Below are positions 36,091 to 45,211 of a DNA stretch of 64,000 nt, piece by piece. The notes beneath the pieces are model-generated. The model was not told the origin of the DNA. It saw only the letters and a program-made list of their open reading frames with translations, and ran no database searches. A program made the translations under genes and the position numbers. Position 1 is the first letter of the stretch. Each line of letters starts with the position of its first letter. The DNA is from Blastococcus sp. VKM Ac-2987 (GTDB lineage: Bacteria; Actinomycetota; Actinomycetes; Mycobacteriales; Geodermatophilaceae): the NCBI RefSeq assembly GCF_026967805.1, contig NZ_JAPVBG010000002.1, forward strand, positions 1,066,238 to 1,130,237, read 5' to 3'.

Positions 36091-36861
36091 ATGCCCGACC
36101 GCACGATCCTCGACCTGTTCCGCCTCGACGACCGCGTCGCCATCGTGACCGGTGCGTCCTCCGGGCTGGGTGCGGTCTTCGCCCGGACGCTGGCGGAGGC
36201 CGGCTGCGACGTCGTCCTCGGTGCCCGCCGGGCCGACCGGCTGGCCGACACCCAGCGCGCGGTGGAGGCGGCCGGCCGGCGCGCCATCAGCGTGGCCACC
36301 GACGTCTCCCGGCCGGAGGACTGCCAGGCGCTCGTCGACGCCGCCATGGCCGAGTTCGGCAAGGTCGACGTCCTGGTGAACAACGCCGGGGTGGGCACCG
36401 CCATGCCCGCGACGCGGGAGACCCCCGAGCAGTTCCGGCAGGTCATCGACGTCAACCTCAACGGCTGCTACTGGATGGCCCAGGCGTGCGGTCGGGTGAT
36501 GCAGCCGGGCAGCTCGATCGTCAACATCTCGAGCATCCTGGGCCTGACCACCGCCGGCCTGCCGCAGGCGGCCTACGCCGCCAGCAAGGCCGGGCTCATC
36601 GGGCTGACCCGCGACCTGGCCCAGCAGTGGACCGGCCGCAAGGGCATCCGGGTCAACGCCCTGGCGCCGGGCTTCTTCACCTCGGAGATGACCGACCAGT
36701 ACCCCGAGGGCTACCTGGAGTCGCAGCTGTCCCGGGTGCTCGTCGGGCGCAAGGGCGAGCCCGAGGAGCTCGCCGCGGCCCTGGTCTTCCTGGTCAGCGA
36801 CGCCGGCGGGTACGTCACCGGCACCACCATCCCGGTCGAGGGCGGGATGCTCACCAGCTGA
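36091..36861 (+). CDS. Short-chain dehydrogenase/reductase, FabG-like
   Basis: 256 residues. The cofactor motif TGASSGLGAVFAR, NNAG, the catalytic Ser in NISSILG and YAASK (Tyr and Lys) are intact, and VTGTTIPVEGGML closes the fold. ARRADR after strand 2 suggests NADP preference. It is divergent from the PHA operon and could be an acetoacetyl-CoA or ketoacyl reductase supplying it, but many SDRs look alike. Its 3' end overlaps the next gene's end by 11 bases. Confidence 0.88.
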   Translation: MPDRTILDLFRLDDRVAIVTGASSGLGAVFARTLAEAGCDVVLGARRADRLADTQRAVEAAGRRAISVATDVSRPEDCQALVDAAMAEFGKVDVLVNNAGVGTAMPATRETPEQFRQVIDVNLNGCYWMAQACGRVMQPGSSIVNISSILGLTTAGLPQAAYAASKAGLIGLTRDLAQQWTGRKGIRVNALAPGFFTSEMTDQYPEGYLESQLSRVLVGRKGEPEELAAALVFLVSDAGGYVTGTTIPVEGGMLTS

Positions 36862-37270
36862 ACGGCGGCCCGGCGGCGGCGCGGTCGGTGCGGGCGGTGC
36901 ACGGCCGCACCAGGCCGGCGTCCGGGTCCGGCTCCGGCAGCGCCGCCGCGCCACCGCCGCTCAGCGGCCGCGGACGACGTGGCTGGCGGCAGCCGCTGCC
37001 GCCGCCGCGGTGCGGGTACACGAGCACGCCGCTGACCGGGTCGGGGGCGGCGTCGAGCGCCGCGCGGACGGCGGGGGAGTCGCGGAAGGCGTCCCGCCGG
37101 CTCTCCTCGTCGAACACGAACTCGCAGACGACGCCCCACCGGTGCTCGTGCTCGTCCCAGAAGCGGGCGCCCGCGGTCACCGCCGTCTCGACGACCAGGT
37201 CGTGCCAGGCGCGCAGCCACTCCGCGGCGGGCGTGCCGCCGTCGAGGACCTCGATGGTGAGCCAGTGCAC
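36851..37270 (-). CDS. Hypothetical protein with small alpha/beta N-terminal domain
   Basis: 139 residues, GTG start; TAGCGT (37279-37284) lies 8 bases upstream. Residues 1-90 (MHWLTIEVLDGG, RFWDEHEHRWGVVCEFVFD, FRDSPAVRAALDAAPDP) look like a compact ferredoxin-like or ABM-type domain. The remaining 50 residues are low-complexity Pro/Gly/Ala and overlap the SDR gene's end. No family is recognised with confidence. The true stop could differ if the tail has a frameshift. Confidence 0.6.
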   Translation of the reverse strand: MHWLTIEVLDGGTPAAEWLRAWHDLVVETAVTAGARFWDEHEHRWGVVCEFVFDEESRRDAFRDSPAVRAALDAAPDPVSGVLVYPHRGGGSGCRQPRRPRPLSGGGAAALPEPDPDAGLVRPCTARTDRAAAGPPFSW

Positions 37271-37290
37271 GGCAGCGGACGCTACGAGCG

Positions 37291-37317
37291 CCGGCGCCCC
37301 CGGGGAAGGGGCGCCGG
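37291..37317 (-). terminator. Hairpin downstream of the alpha/beta hydrolase gene
   Basis: Perfect 10-bp arms 37291-37300 and 37308-37317 with a 7-base loop, 9 bases past the hydrolase stop. Confidence 0.6.
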
Positions 37318-37325
37318 GGCGGCGG

Positions 37326-38222
37326 TCACGCTGAGCGCTCGACGCCCTCGATCAGCGCGCTGATCCGGTCGTTGAGCTGCGGCCAGACCTCGCGGGGCAG
37401 GTCGTGGCCCATGCCGTCGACGACCAGCAGCTCCGCCCCGGGGATCGCCGCGGCGGTGGCCCGGCCGCCGCTCACGTCCACCAGGCTGTCCTGCGCGCCG
37501 TGGATCACCAGGGTGGGGACGGCGACCGCCCCCAGGTCGGCGGTGCGGTCGTGGGTGGTCATGATCGCCGCGAGCTGGCGGGCCACCCCGGCGGGGTCGT
37601 ACGCGCGGTCGAAGGAGAGCCCGGCCCGGTCGCGGACGGCCGCCTCGTCGAACTCGAAGCCGGGGGAGCCGATCACCCGGTAGGTGTCGACGACGCGCTG
37701 GACGGCCCCGTCCCGGTCGCCCGCCGGGGCCGCGAGCAGCACACCCATCGCGGCCTCGTTCGGCGCACCGACGCCCGGGGCGCCCGTGGTGGACATGATC
37801 GAGGTGAGGCTGCGCACCCGCTCCGGGTGGGCGAGGGCGACCAGCTGCGCGATCATCCCGCCCATGGAGGCGCCGACCACGTGGACGCTGTCCAGCCCCA
37901 GGGCGTCGAGCAGGCCGACGGTGTCCTCGGCCAGGTCGGGCAGCCCGTACGCGACCGACGAGCGGTCACCACCGAGGATCGCCATGACGTCGGGGGCGCC
38001 GCGGTCGTGGACGTGGGTGGAGAGCCCGATGTCGCGGTTGTCGAAGCGGACGACGAAGTGCCCGCGGTCGGCGAGCCCGCTGCAGAACTCGTCGGGCCAG
38101 CCGATCATCTGCGTGGCCAGCCCCATGACGAGCAGGACGGGCGGGTTCCCCGCGTCGCCGAAGGTCTCGTAGGCGATCTCGAGATCGCCCACCGGTGCCG
38201 TGCGGATGCCGCTGGTCTCCAT
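37326..38222 (-). CDS. Alpha/beta hydrolase
   Basis: 298 residues. The oxyanion segment is LLVMGLATQMIGW, the nucleophile elbow GASMGGMIAQLVAL, and the acid/base residues lie in HGAQDSLVDV and DGMGHDLPREVW. There is no signal peptide, so it is cytoplasmic. It resembles the many actinobacterial esterase/C-C hydrolase-like proteins; the substrate is unknown. TACGGT (38231-38236) lies 8 bases before the ATG. Confidence 0.9.
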   Translation of the reverse strand: METSGIRTAPVGDLEIAYETFGDAGNPPVLLVMGLATQMIGWPDEFCSGLADRGHFVVRFDNRDIGLSTHVHDRGAPDVMAILGGDRSSVAYGLPDLAEDTVGLLDALGLDSVHVVGASMGGMIAQLVALAHPERVRSLTSIMSTTGAPGVGAPNEAAMGVLLAAPAGDRDGAVQRVVDTYRVIGSPGFEFDEAAVRDRAGLSFDRAYDPAGVARQLAAIMTTHDRTADLGAVAVPTLVIHGAQDSLVDVSGGRATAAAIPGAELLVVDGMGHDLPREVWPQLNDRISALIEGVERSA

Positions 38223-38283
38223 GGGCGCGGACCGTAGTGCAGCCCGCCGCGAGGGGGAGCACCGCCCCGGGGGCGGCGCCGGG

Positions 38284-38418
38284 TCAGAGGTCCCGGCGCA
38301 CGTCCTCGGTGCGGTCCTCGACGGCGCCGTGGCGCAGCAGGCTGGCGACGGCCAGGGCCAGGCCGCCCCAGATCACGACCATCGCCACCACCATCATCAC
38401 GATCGCCGCCGTGCTCAT
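38284..38418 (-). CDS. metS: Small subunit MetS of the methionine/alanine importer
   Basis: 44 residues: one hydrophobic helix (AAIVMMVVAMVVIWGGLALAV) and a charged tail (RTEDVRRDL). This is the typical MetS protein that accompanies NSS-family MetP transporters in Actinobacteria and is needed for transport. Its ATG overlaps the transporter stop (ATGA), so the two are made together. Confidence 0.9.
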   Translation of the reverse strand: MSTAAIVMMVVAMVVIWGGLALAVASLLRHGAVEDRTEDVRRDL

Positions 38419-40049
38419 CGGGGTCCTCCCTCGTCCTGCCCGGTCGCCGTGCGGTCCCGGGTGGTCGGGGCCGTCGGGGGTGGCGCCTGCAGCGGCGGCG
38501 CCGGATCGGAGCCGGGTGGCGGTCCGTCCAGGTGGGTACCGGCACGCCACGGCAGCCGGGCGAGGACGAAGCCGAGGAGCGGCAGCACCACGACCAGCAG
38601 CCAGCCCAGGGACAGCAGGAGCCAGGCCGGGTAGTCCCCGTAGGGCGCGGTGAGGTCGGCCTGCAGCGCCAGCACGAGCACCACGGCCAGGCCCGCCGGG
38701 GCGACGACGCTGGTCAGCAGGCGCCAGCCGGTGCCGACCCGGGGGCGGCCGTGGACGTTGAGGTGCTCGCCGAGGACGGGCAGGGCCCGGACCACCCAGG
38801 CGACGACCAGCATGCTGACCAGCGCCACGACGAGGATGCCGTACTGGTTGACGAAGTGGTCGACGACGTCGAGCACGTAGATGCCGCTCGTCGTGCTGAA
38901 GAGCACCAGGCTCAGCACCGCGGCGGGGACGCCGACCGCGAGGGTCGCGGTGAGCCGGCCGGTGTCGAGCTTGTCGCGGACCGCGGAGATCACGACCTCG
39001 ATCACGCTGATCAGCGAGGTGATGCCGGCGACGACGAGCGACCCGAAGAACAGGACGCCGATGAGGGCGCCGGCCGGGGCCTCGCTGATGATCGCCGGGA
39101 AGGCGATGAAGGCCAGGCCGATCCCACCGTCGGCGACCTCGCCGACCGCGACCCCGTTGGCCTGGGCCATGAAGCCCAGGGCGGCGAACACCCCGATGCC
39201 GGCGAGCAGCTCGAATCCGGAGTTGGAGAACCCGACCACGAGACCGGAGCCGACCATGTCCTCGCGACGTCGGACGTACGAGGCGTACGTGATCATGATG
39301 CCGAAGCCGACCGACAGCGAGAAGAAGATCTGGCCGAACGCCGCACCCCAGACCGAGGCCGAGGCGAGCGCCGACCAGTCCGGCGCGAACAGCGCGTCCA
39401 GGCCCGCCCCTGCGCCGGGCAGCAGCAGCGCCTGCACGACGAGGGCGGCGAAGGCGAGCACCAGCACCGGGATGAAGACCAGCGAGGTCACCCCGATCCC
39501 GCGCTGGACGCCGAGCGCCATGATCACGAGGACGGCCAGCCAGACCAGCGCGAGGGGGAGGAGCACCCCGGGCACCACGTCGGCGGTGACCGCGACGTCC
39601 CCGGCCTGGAGGAACTCGCCGAAGAAGAAGGCCTCGGGGTCGGCGCCCCAGGCCAGGTCGAGCGAGAAGAAGGTGTAGCGCAGCGCCCACGCGATGACCG
39701 CGGCGTAGTAGACGGCGATGACGAAGCAGATGCCCACCTGCCACCAGCCGAGCCCCTCGGTGCCGCGGCGCAGCCGGGCGAAGGACAGCGGCGCGGAGCC
39801 GCGGTGGCGGTGGCCGAGGGCGTAGTCGAGCAGCAGGAAGGGGATGCCGGCGGTCAGCAGCGCGACCAGGTAGGGCAGCAGGAAGGCGCCGCCGCCGTTC
39901 TCGTAGGCGACGTAGGGGAACCGCCAGATGTTGCCGAGCCCGACCGCCGACCCGATCGCGGCCAGGATGAACACGCGCCGCGAGCTGAACCCGCCGCGTC
40001 GGCTCTCCGCGTGCTCCTGCGCGGTGGCGCGCCCCGGTGACGTGCTCAT
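38415..40049 (-). CDS. metP: Sodium-dependent neurotransmitter-symporter-family transporter (MetP-like)
   Basis: 544 residues with about 12 helices, AGGAGG before the ATG. SAVGLGNIWRFPYVAYENGGGAFL is the NSS signature of helix 1, with unwound-region residues for Na+ and substrate, and FFSLSVGFGIMITYASY is helix 6. NSS members couple amino-acid uptake to Na+. The adjacent metS gene points to methionine or alanine. The C-terminal 50 residues are Pro-rich and cytoplasmic. Confidence 0.9.
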   Translation of the reverse strand: MSTSPGRATAQEHAESRRGGFSSRRVFILAAIGSAVGLGNIWRFPYVAYENGGGAFLLPYLVALLTAGIPFLLLDYALGHRHRGSAPLSFARLRRGTEGLGWWQVGICFVIAVYYAAVIAWALRYTFFSLDLAWGADPEAFFFGEFLQAGDVAVTADVVPGVLLPLALVWLAVLVIMALGVQRGIGVTSLVFIPVLVLAFAALVVQALLLPGAGAGLDALFAPDWSALASASVWGAAFGQIFFSLSVGFGIMITYASYVRRREDMVGSGLVVGFSNSGFELLAGIGVFAALGFMAQANGVAVGEVADGGIGLAFIAFPAIISEAPAGALIGVLFFGSLVVAGITSLISVIEVVISAVRDKLDTGRLTATLAVGVPAAVLSLVLFSTTSGIYVLDVVDHFVNQYGILVVALVSMLVVAWVVRALPVLGEHLNVHGRPRVGTGWRLLTSVVAPAGLAVVLVLALQADLTAPYGDYPAWLLLSLGWLLVVVLPLLGFVLARLPWRAGTHLDGPPPGSDPAPPLQAPPPTAPTTRDRTATGQDEGGPR

Positions 40050-40221
40050 CCGACCTCCTGCGTCCTGGTCCGCCGAGCCGGCGGACAGCTCGGCCACCGG
40101 CCGTCTGCGGGCCGTGGGAGGAAGGGTGCCAGAACTCGGGGCACGGTCAACCGCGCGGTCGATCGCCCGGACGGGCGGCCGGCGGCCGGTCCCTGCGGGG
40201 GACCGGGAGCCGGCGTGTGGG

Positions 40222-40293
40222 TGCCCCCGGCAGGATTCGAACCTGCGCACCCGCCTCCGGAGGGCGGTGCTCTATCCCCTGAGCTACGGGGGC
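40222..40293 (-). tRNA. tRNA-Arg (anticodon CCG)
   Basis: A 72-base cloverleaf on the reverse strand: 7-bp acceptor stem (GCCCCCG / CGGGGGC), D arm GCTC...GAGC, anticodon stem CCGCC/GGCGG with loop CTCCGGA (anticodon CCG, reading CGG codons), a 4-base variable loop and T arm GCAGG TTCGAAT CCTGC. The 3' CCA is not encoded. Confidence 0.97.
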
Positions 40294-40363
40294 TCGGTGG
40301 TGGGGCAGGAGAGAAGTTACCAGCCCACCACGCGGGCGCGGGAAGCGGCTCCCGGGCCGCCGA

Positions 40364-41035
40364 TCACGGCTCGGGCAGCGGCGTCCCGCCCCGGGCGGTG
40401 AGCATCCGGGTCATCGTCGTCGTCTCCACGCCCTGGGACTGCTCGATCGACCGGGCGAGGTCCTGCACGGCTCCCACCTCGGCGTTCTCGGCGGCGTAGC
40501 GGGCCATGTCGAAGCCGCCCTGGTGGTGCCGGATCATCAGCCGGAGGAACTCGACGTCGAACGCGGTGCCCGACAGGCCCCGTAGCTCGGCCAGCTCGTC
40601 CTCGGTGGCCATGCCCGGCATGAGCGCGCCCGTGCCGCCCATGTCCATGTCGTGCCCGCTGTGCGCGTCCTCGCCCATCCAGGCCATCGTGTCGCCGCCG
40701 GTCAGCGGCACGCCCCAGAGCGCCAGCCAGCCCTGCATGCGCCCGGCCTGGTTGGTCTGGGTGGCGGAGATGTCGAAGGCCAGCTGCTCGACCTCCGGGT
40801 CGTCGCTGCGCTCGGCGACGAGGTTGGCCATCTCCACGCCCTGCAGGTGGTGGCGGGACATGTCCCTGGCGAAGCCCGCGTCCACCGAGCCGGCCGTCGG
40901 CGTCGGCGTGCCGTCGCGGCCGACGCCGAGGGCGACGGCCAGCCCGCCGCCGAGCGCCACCAGCGCGACGGCGATGACGGCGAGCAGGGCGGTGCGCAGC
41001 GCGCTGCCGCGCGGTGAACCGGTGGAGCGGGTCAC
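40364..41035 (-). CDS. DUF305 family secreted/anchored protein
   Basis: 223 residues. A signal anchor (residues 13-38, ALRTALLAVIAVALVALGGG) is followed by the DUF305 domain, with its paired motifs DMSRHHLQGVEMANL and LMIRHHQGGFDMARY. The central loop is rich in His and Met (EDAHSGHDMDMGG), which suggests copper or other metal binding outside the membrane. GTG start with GGAGG upstream. It is followed by the DUF3105 gene on the same strand, a pairing frequently seen in actinomycetes. Confidence 0.9.
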   Translation of the reverse strand: MTRSTGSPRGSALRTALLAVIAVALVALGGGLAVALGVGRDGTPTPTAGSVDAGFARDMSRHHLQGVEMANLVAERSDDPEVEQLAFDISATQTNQAGRMQGWLALWGVPLTGGDTMAWMGEDAHSGHDMDMGGTGALMPGMATEDELAELRGLSGTAFDVEFLRLMIRHHQGGFDMARYAAENAEVGAVQDLARSIEQSQGVETTTMTRMLTARGGTPLPEP

Positions 41036-41085
41036 GTGAGCTGCCTCCGCGGTGCGGTCGTGGGAGAGGGGACGGCGGCGCGGCG

Positions 41086-41799
41086 TCAGGGCGCGGACGC
41101 GCCCTCGGCGAGCAGCGGGTCGGCGAGGAAGGTCGGGCTCTCGCAGGTGGCGCCCGGCTCGGGGAACTCACCGGCCTTGGCGGTCATCAGGTCGGCGAAC
41201 TGCTTGATGCGCACGTCGTCGGCGCTGTCGACCTTCAGCTGGTGGCCCCAGGACTGCAGGCTGATCGGGGAGTCCAGGCCCTCGTAGGGCGACATCATCC
41301 GGTAGGACTCGCCGTCGACCAGCTCGGCGAGGGTGGCGATCTCGTCGTCGGCCACCTCGGCCGGGTCGTAGGTGATCCAGACCGCGCCGTGCTCGAGGCT
41401 GTGCACCGCGTTCTCGTGCCGGATGTCGACGTCGTAGACCGTGCCCGTGCAGTCGGCCCAGAGGTTGGCGTGCGGCCCGCCCACCGGCGGGGACTGCTCG
41501 TACTCGATGGCGTTGTCGTCGTGCAGCCCGCCCTCGTACTCGAAGACCTCCGCGCCGGCGATCTCGTCGATGGAGTCGACCCGCAGGGCGTCGGCCTCGT
41601 TCACCTGCACCACGGCGTAGGTGATGACGGCCGCGGCGAACACCACGACGGCCACGGCGGCGGCGATCAGGCCCCAGGGCCGCTGCTGGGCCACCACCTG
41701 CGTGGGTGGCCGGGTACGCCCACCCGCGCCGCGCCCGCCGGACCGGGTGGCCCCACCGCCGGTGGCTCGGCTCTTGTCGGGCGTGCGGTCCTTGGCCAA
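41086..41799 (-). CDS. DUF3105 family membrane-anchored protein
   Basis: 237 residues from a TTG (41797-41799) with GGAGAGG upstream. A basic, Gly-rich N-terminus is followed by one membrane helix (about residues 44-66) and an extracytoplasmic DUF3105 domain with PPVGGPHANLWADCTG, HSLEHGAVWITYDP and SWGHQL. The conserved His residues and the Cys pair suggest a metal site. It is probably co-expressed with the DUF305 gene 50 bases downstream. Confidence 0.88.
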   Translation of the reverse strand: MAKDRTPDKSRATGGGATRSGGRGAGGRTRPPTQVVAQQRPWGLIAAAVAVVVFAAAVITYAVVQVNEADALRVDSIDEIAGAEVFEYEGGLHDDNAIEYEQSPPVGGPHANLWADCTGTVYDVDIRHENAVHSLEHGAVWITYDPAEVADDEIATLAELVDGESYRMMSPYEGLDSPISLQSWGHQLKVDSADDVRIKQFADLMTAKAGEFPEPGATCESPTFLADPLLAEGASAP

Positions 41800-41982
41800 G
41801 GCCTCTCCTCGGTACGGGGCGCGTGCGCGCCGCTGCGGCCGGGCCCGGGCGGCCCTCTGCCGGGCGCGAGTCTAGGTCGGCGACCTGTGCGCGGGCTGTG
41901 AGCCGGGCGGTGCGGCGGGGCCCGCCGGAGGAGGCGGACCGGCCCCGGTGGGTGGAGCCGCAGTGCCCCGGTGGGGCATCAG

Positions 41983-41988
41983 TACGCT
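41983..41988 (+). promoter_or_regulatory. -10 box of argS (leaderless)
   Basis: TACGCT ends 6 bases before the GTG at 41995. Confidence 0.5.
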
Positions 41989-41994
41989 CGCCCG

Positions 41995-43656
41995 GTGACA
42001 CCGGAGCAGCTGCAGGACGTCGTTCGTACCGCCGTGGGCGCGGTCGTCGAGCGAGGCGCGCTGCCCGTCGAGGCGCCCGCCGCCGTCGTCGTCGAGCGGC
42101 CGAAGAACCCCGAGCACGGCGACTACGCGACGAACGTCGCCCTGCGCCTGGCGAAGCCGGCCGGCCGGCAGCCGCGCGAGGTGGCCGAGCTGCTGGCCGC
42201 GGAGCTGCGCGGGCACGGCGGCATCGCCACCGTCGACGTCGCCGGCCCGGGCTTCCTCAACATCACCCTGGCCCAGGGCGCGCTGGGCAGGATCGCCGTC
42301 GACGCGGTGACGGCGGGGGAGGCCTACGGCCGCACCGCCACCCTGGCCGGCCAGCGGCTCAACCTGGAGTTCGTCTCGGCCAACCCGACCGGTCCGGTGC
42401 ACATCGGGGGCACGCGGTGGGCGGCCGTGGGCGACGCCATCGCCCGGCTCATCCAGGCCAGCGGCGCGGCGGTGACCCGCGAGTACTACCTGAACGACGC
42501 CGGGGCACAGATCGACCGCTTCGCCCGGAGCCTGCTCGCCGCGGCGAACGGCCGGGCGGTGCCCGAGGACGGCTACGCGGGCAGCTACATCGGCGACATC
42601 GCCGCGCAGGTCGTCGCAGCGGAGCCCAGGGTCCTCGACCGTCCGGAGGCCGAGCAGCTGGCGGTCTTCCGCGCCCGGGGCGTGGAGCTCATGGTGGCCG
42701 AGATCCGCGCCACGATGGAGGCGTTCGGCGTCCACTTCGACGTCTGGTTCTCCGAGACGTCGCTGCACCGGGCCGGTGCCCTGGAGAAGGCGGTGGCCCG
42801 GCTGCGCGAGCAGGGCCACGTCTACGACTCCGACGGCGCGGTGTGGCTGCGGACGACGACCTTCGGCGACGATAAGGACCGCGTCCTGGTGAAGGCCGAC
42901 GGCGAGCCGACCTACTTCGCCGCCGACTGCGCCTACTACCTGGACAAGCGCGAGCGAGGCTTCGACAAGGTCGTGATCATGCTCGGCGCGGACCACTCGG
43001 GGTACGTCGGCCGGTACAAGGCGCTGGCGGCCGCGGCCGGGGACGACCCCGCCGTCCACCTCGAGATCCTGCTGGGCCAGCTGGTGAACCTGCTGCGCGA
43101 CGGCGAGCCGGTCCGGATGAGCAAGCGGGCGGGCACCGTGGTCAACCTCGAGGACCTCGTCGAGGCCATCGGCGCCGACGCCGCCCGGTACGCGCTCGCC
43201 CGCGCCTCGGTCGACCAGCAGATCGACATCGACATCGACCTGTGGAGTCGGCAGAGCAACGACAACCCGGTCTTCTACGTCCAGTACGCGCACGCGCGCA
43301 TCTCCTCGGTGCTGCGCAACGCCACCGACCTCGGGCTCGCCCTCGGTGCGGCCGGCGACGTCGACGTCGCCCTGCTGGCGCACGACCGGGAGAACGACCT
43401 GCTGCGCGCCCTCGGGGAGTTCCCGCGCGTCCTCACCGCCGCCGCCGAGCTGCGCGCGCCGCACCGGGTGGCCCGCTACCTCGAGGAGCTGGCCGGCACG
43501 TACCACCGCTTCTACGACTCGTGCCGCGTCCTGCCCCGCGGCGACGAGGAGGCCACCGCGCTGACCACCGCCCGGCTGTGGCTGTGCGCCGCGACCGCGG
43601 TGGTGCTGCGCAACGGCCTGGCCGTGCTCGGTGTGAGCGCGCCGGAGCGGATGTGA
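41995..43656 (+). CDS. argS: Arginyl-tRNA synthetase
   Basis: 553 residues from the GTG at 41995, which starts [15 protein letters not shown] and coincides with the expected transcription start. The class I signature is [16 protein letters not shown] (HIGH equivalent) and the second motif is [10 protein letters not shown]. The C-terminal DALR anticodon domain ([18 protein letters not shown]) is complete. It charges tRNA-Arg with arginine. A longer frame from 41971 exists but lacks support. lysA follows 61 bases downstream. Confidence 0.96.
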   Translation: MTPEQLQDVVRTAVGAVVERGALPVEAPAAVVVERPKNPEHGDYATNVALRLAKPAGRQPREVAELLAAELRGHGGIATVDVAGPGFLNITLAQGALGRIAVDAVTAGEAYGRTATLAGQRLNLEFVSANPTGPVHIGGTRWAAVGDAIARLIQASGAAVTREYYLNDAGAQIDRFARSLLAAANGRAVPEDGYAGSYIGDIAAQVVAAEPRVLDRPEAEQLAVFRARGVELMVAEIRATMEAFGVHFDVWFSETSLHRAGALEKAVARLREQGHVYDSDGAVWLRTTTFGDDKDRVLVKADGEPTYFAADCAYYLDKRERGFDKVVIMLGADHSGYVGRYKALAAAAGDDPAVHLEILLGQLVNLLRDGEPVRMSKRAGTVVNLEDLVEAIGADAARYALARASVDQQIDIDIDLWSRQSNDNPVFYVQYAHARISSVLRNATDLGLALGAAGDVDVALLAHDRENDLLRALGEFPRVLTAAAELRAPHRVARYLEELAGTYHRFYDSCRVLPRGDEEATALTTARLWLCAATAVVLRNGLAVLGVSAPERM

Positions 43657-43717
43657 CCGCCCGTCCCGCAGGCCCGGGGACCGGCCGGGTGTCCGCGCGA
43701 GCGGCCGGGGAGCAGTT

Positions 43718-45211
43718 GTGAGGGCGCACCCCGCGGGGCCGCTGCACGGCAACATCTCACCGCCCTCGGCCGCCGGCGCCCCGCCGGCCGAGCTGGGCGT
43801 CCTCGACCCCCAGGTCTGGCCGCGCTCGGCCGAGCGGGTCGACGGCGAGCTGCACCTGGCCGGCCGCGCCGTCACCGACCTGGCCCGCGAGCACGGCACA
43901 CCCCTGTTCGTGCTCGACGAGGCGGACTTCCGCGGCCGCGCCGCCGACTTCGCGACGGCCTTCGCCGACGCCGACGTGCACTACGCCTCCAAGGCGTTCC
44001 TCTGCGGCCAGGTGGCCCGCTGGATCGCCGAGGACGGGCTGCACCTGGACGCCTGCAGCGGCAACGAGCTCGCCGTCGCGCTGGCCGCCGGGTTCCCCGC
44101 CGGGCGGATCGCGCTGCACGGCAACAACAAGTCGCTGGTGGAGCTGCAGCTGGCCGTCGACTCCCGGATCGGGCACGTGGTGCTCGACTCCTTCGACGAG
44201 ATCGACCGGCTGGTCCCGCTCGCCGCCGCCCGGGTCGCCTCGGGCGGGGACCCGGTGGCCGTGCTCATCCGCAGCACCGTCGGCATCGAGGCGCACACCC
44301 ACGAGTTCATCGCCACTGCGCACGAGGACCAGAAGTTCGGCTTCTCGCTCGCCACCGGCGACGCGCTGGAGGCCGCTCGGCGGGTCGTGGCCGAGCCCGC
44401 CCTGCACCTGGCCGGCCTGCACAGCCACATCGGCTCGCAGATCTTCGACACCGCCGGCTTCGAGGCCGCCGCGCACCGCGTCGTGGGCCTGCTCGGCGCC
44501 GTCCGCGACGCCACCGGCGAGGTGCTCGGCGAGCTGAACCTCGGCGGTGGCTTCGGCATCGCCTACATCCCCGACGACGACCCCGTCAGCCCGGCCGACG
44601 TCGCGGACCGGCTGCGCAGCGTCGTCGCCGCGGAGTGCGCCGAGCTCGGGCTGCCGGTGCCGCGCCTGGCCGTGGAGCCGGGCCGGGCCATCGCGGGGCC
44701 GGGCACGGTGACGCTGTACGAGATCGGCACCATCAAGCCGGTGCGGCTGGGGGCCAGCGGTGCACCGGGCACCCCGCTGGTGCGCAACTACGTCTCCGTC
44801 GACGGCGGGATGAGCGACAACATCCGCACCTCGCTCTACGACGCCGCCTACACCTGCGTGCTCGCCAACCGCACCTCCGACGCCCCGCCGGCGCTGTGCC
44901 GGGTGGTGGGCAAGCACTGCGAGAGCGGCGACATCCTGGTGCGCGACCTGTGGCTGCCCTCCGACGTCGTGCCCGGGGACCTGCTCGCCGTCGCCGCCAC
45001 CGGGGCGTACTGCTGGTCGATGGCGAGCAACTACAACTACCTGCTCAAGCCGCCGGTGGTGGCCGTCCGGGACGGCGCCGCCACCGAGATCGTGCGACGT
45101 CAGACACTGTCCGACGTGTTCGCCCTCGACGCGGTCCTCGCCGACCGCCCCGCCCCCTCGCCGGCCATCGACCAGCCGGCGCCCGAGCACCCCGCGGGAG
45201 CGACCTCGTGA
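43718..45211 (+). CDS. lysA: Diaminopimelate decarboxylase
   Basis: 497 residues, GTG start. Fold type III PLP enzyme: [13 protein letters not shown] has the Schiff-base Lys, [13 protein letters not shown] the cofactor His, [11 protein letters not shown] the glycine-rich phosphate site, and [17 protein letters not shown] the catalytic Cys region. It makes lysine and so depletes the peptidoglycan precursor meso-diaminopimelate. It runs about 45 residues beyond the core at the C-terminus (Pro/Ala-rich). Its stop overlaps the hom start (GTGA). Confidence 0.95.
   Translation: MRAHPAGPLHGNISPPSAAGAPPAELGVLDPQVWPRSAERVDGELHLAGRAVTDLAREHGTPLFVLDEADFRGRAADFATAFADADVHYASKAFLCGQVARWIAEDGLHLDACSGNELAVALAAGFPAGRIALHGNNKSLVELQLAVDSRIGHVVLDSFDEIDRLVPLAAARVASGGDPVAVLIRSTVGIEAHTHEFIATAHEDQKFGFSLATGDALEAARRVVAEPALHLAGLHSHIGSQIFDTAGFEAAAHRVVGLLGAVRDATGEVLGELNLGGGFGIAYIPDDDPVSPADVADRLRSVVAAECAELGLPVPRLAVEPGRAIAGPGTVTLYEIGTIKPVRLGASGAPGTPLVRNYVSVDGGMSDNIRTSLYDAAYTCVLANRTSDAPPALCRVVGKHCESGDILVRDLWLPSDVVPGDLLAVAATGAYCWSMASNYNYLLKPPVVAVRDGAATEIVRRQTLSDVFALDAVLADRPAPSPAIDQPAPEHPAGATS

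Noticed and set aside
38532-40040. 502-codon frame opposite the NSS transporter
   Set aside because: Composition is Asp/Gly/Gln/Arg/His without hydrophobic or domain pattern; it is the complement of a membrane protein gene.
41971-41994. Longer argS from the upstream in-frame start
   Set aside because: The start would lie upstream of or inside the TACGCT -10 box; the GTG at 41995 gives the expected N-terminus.
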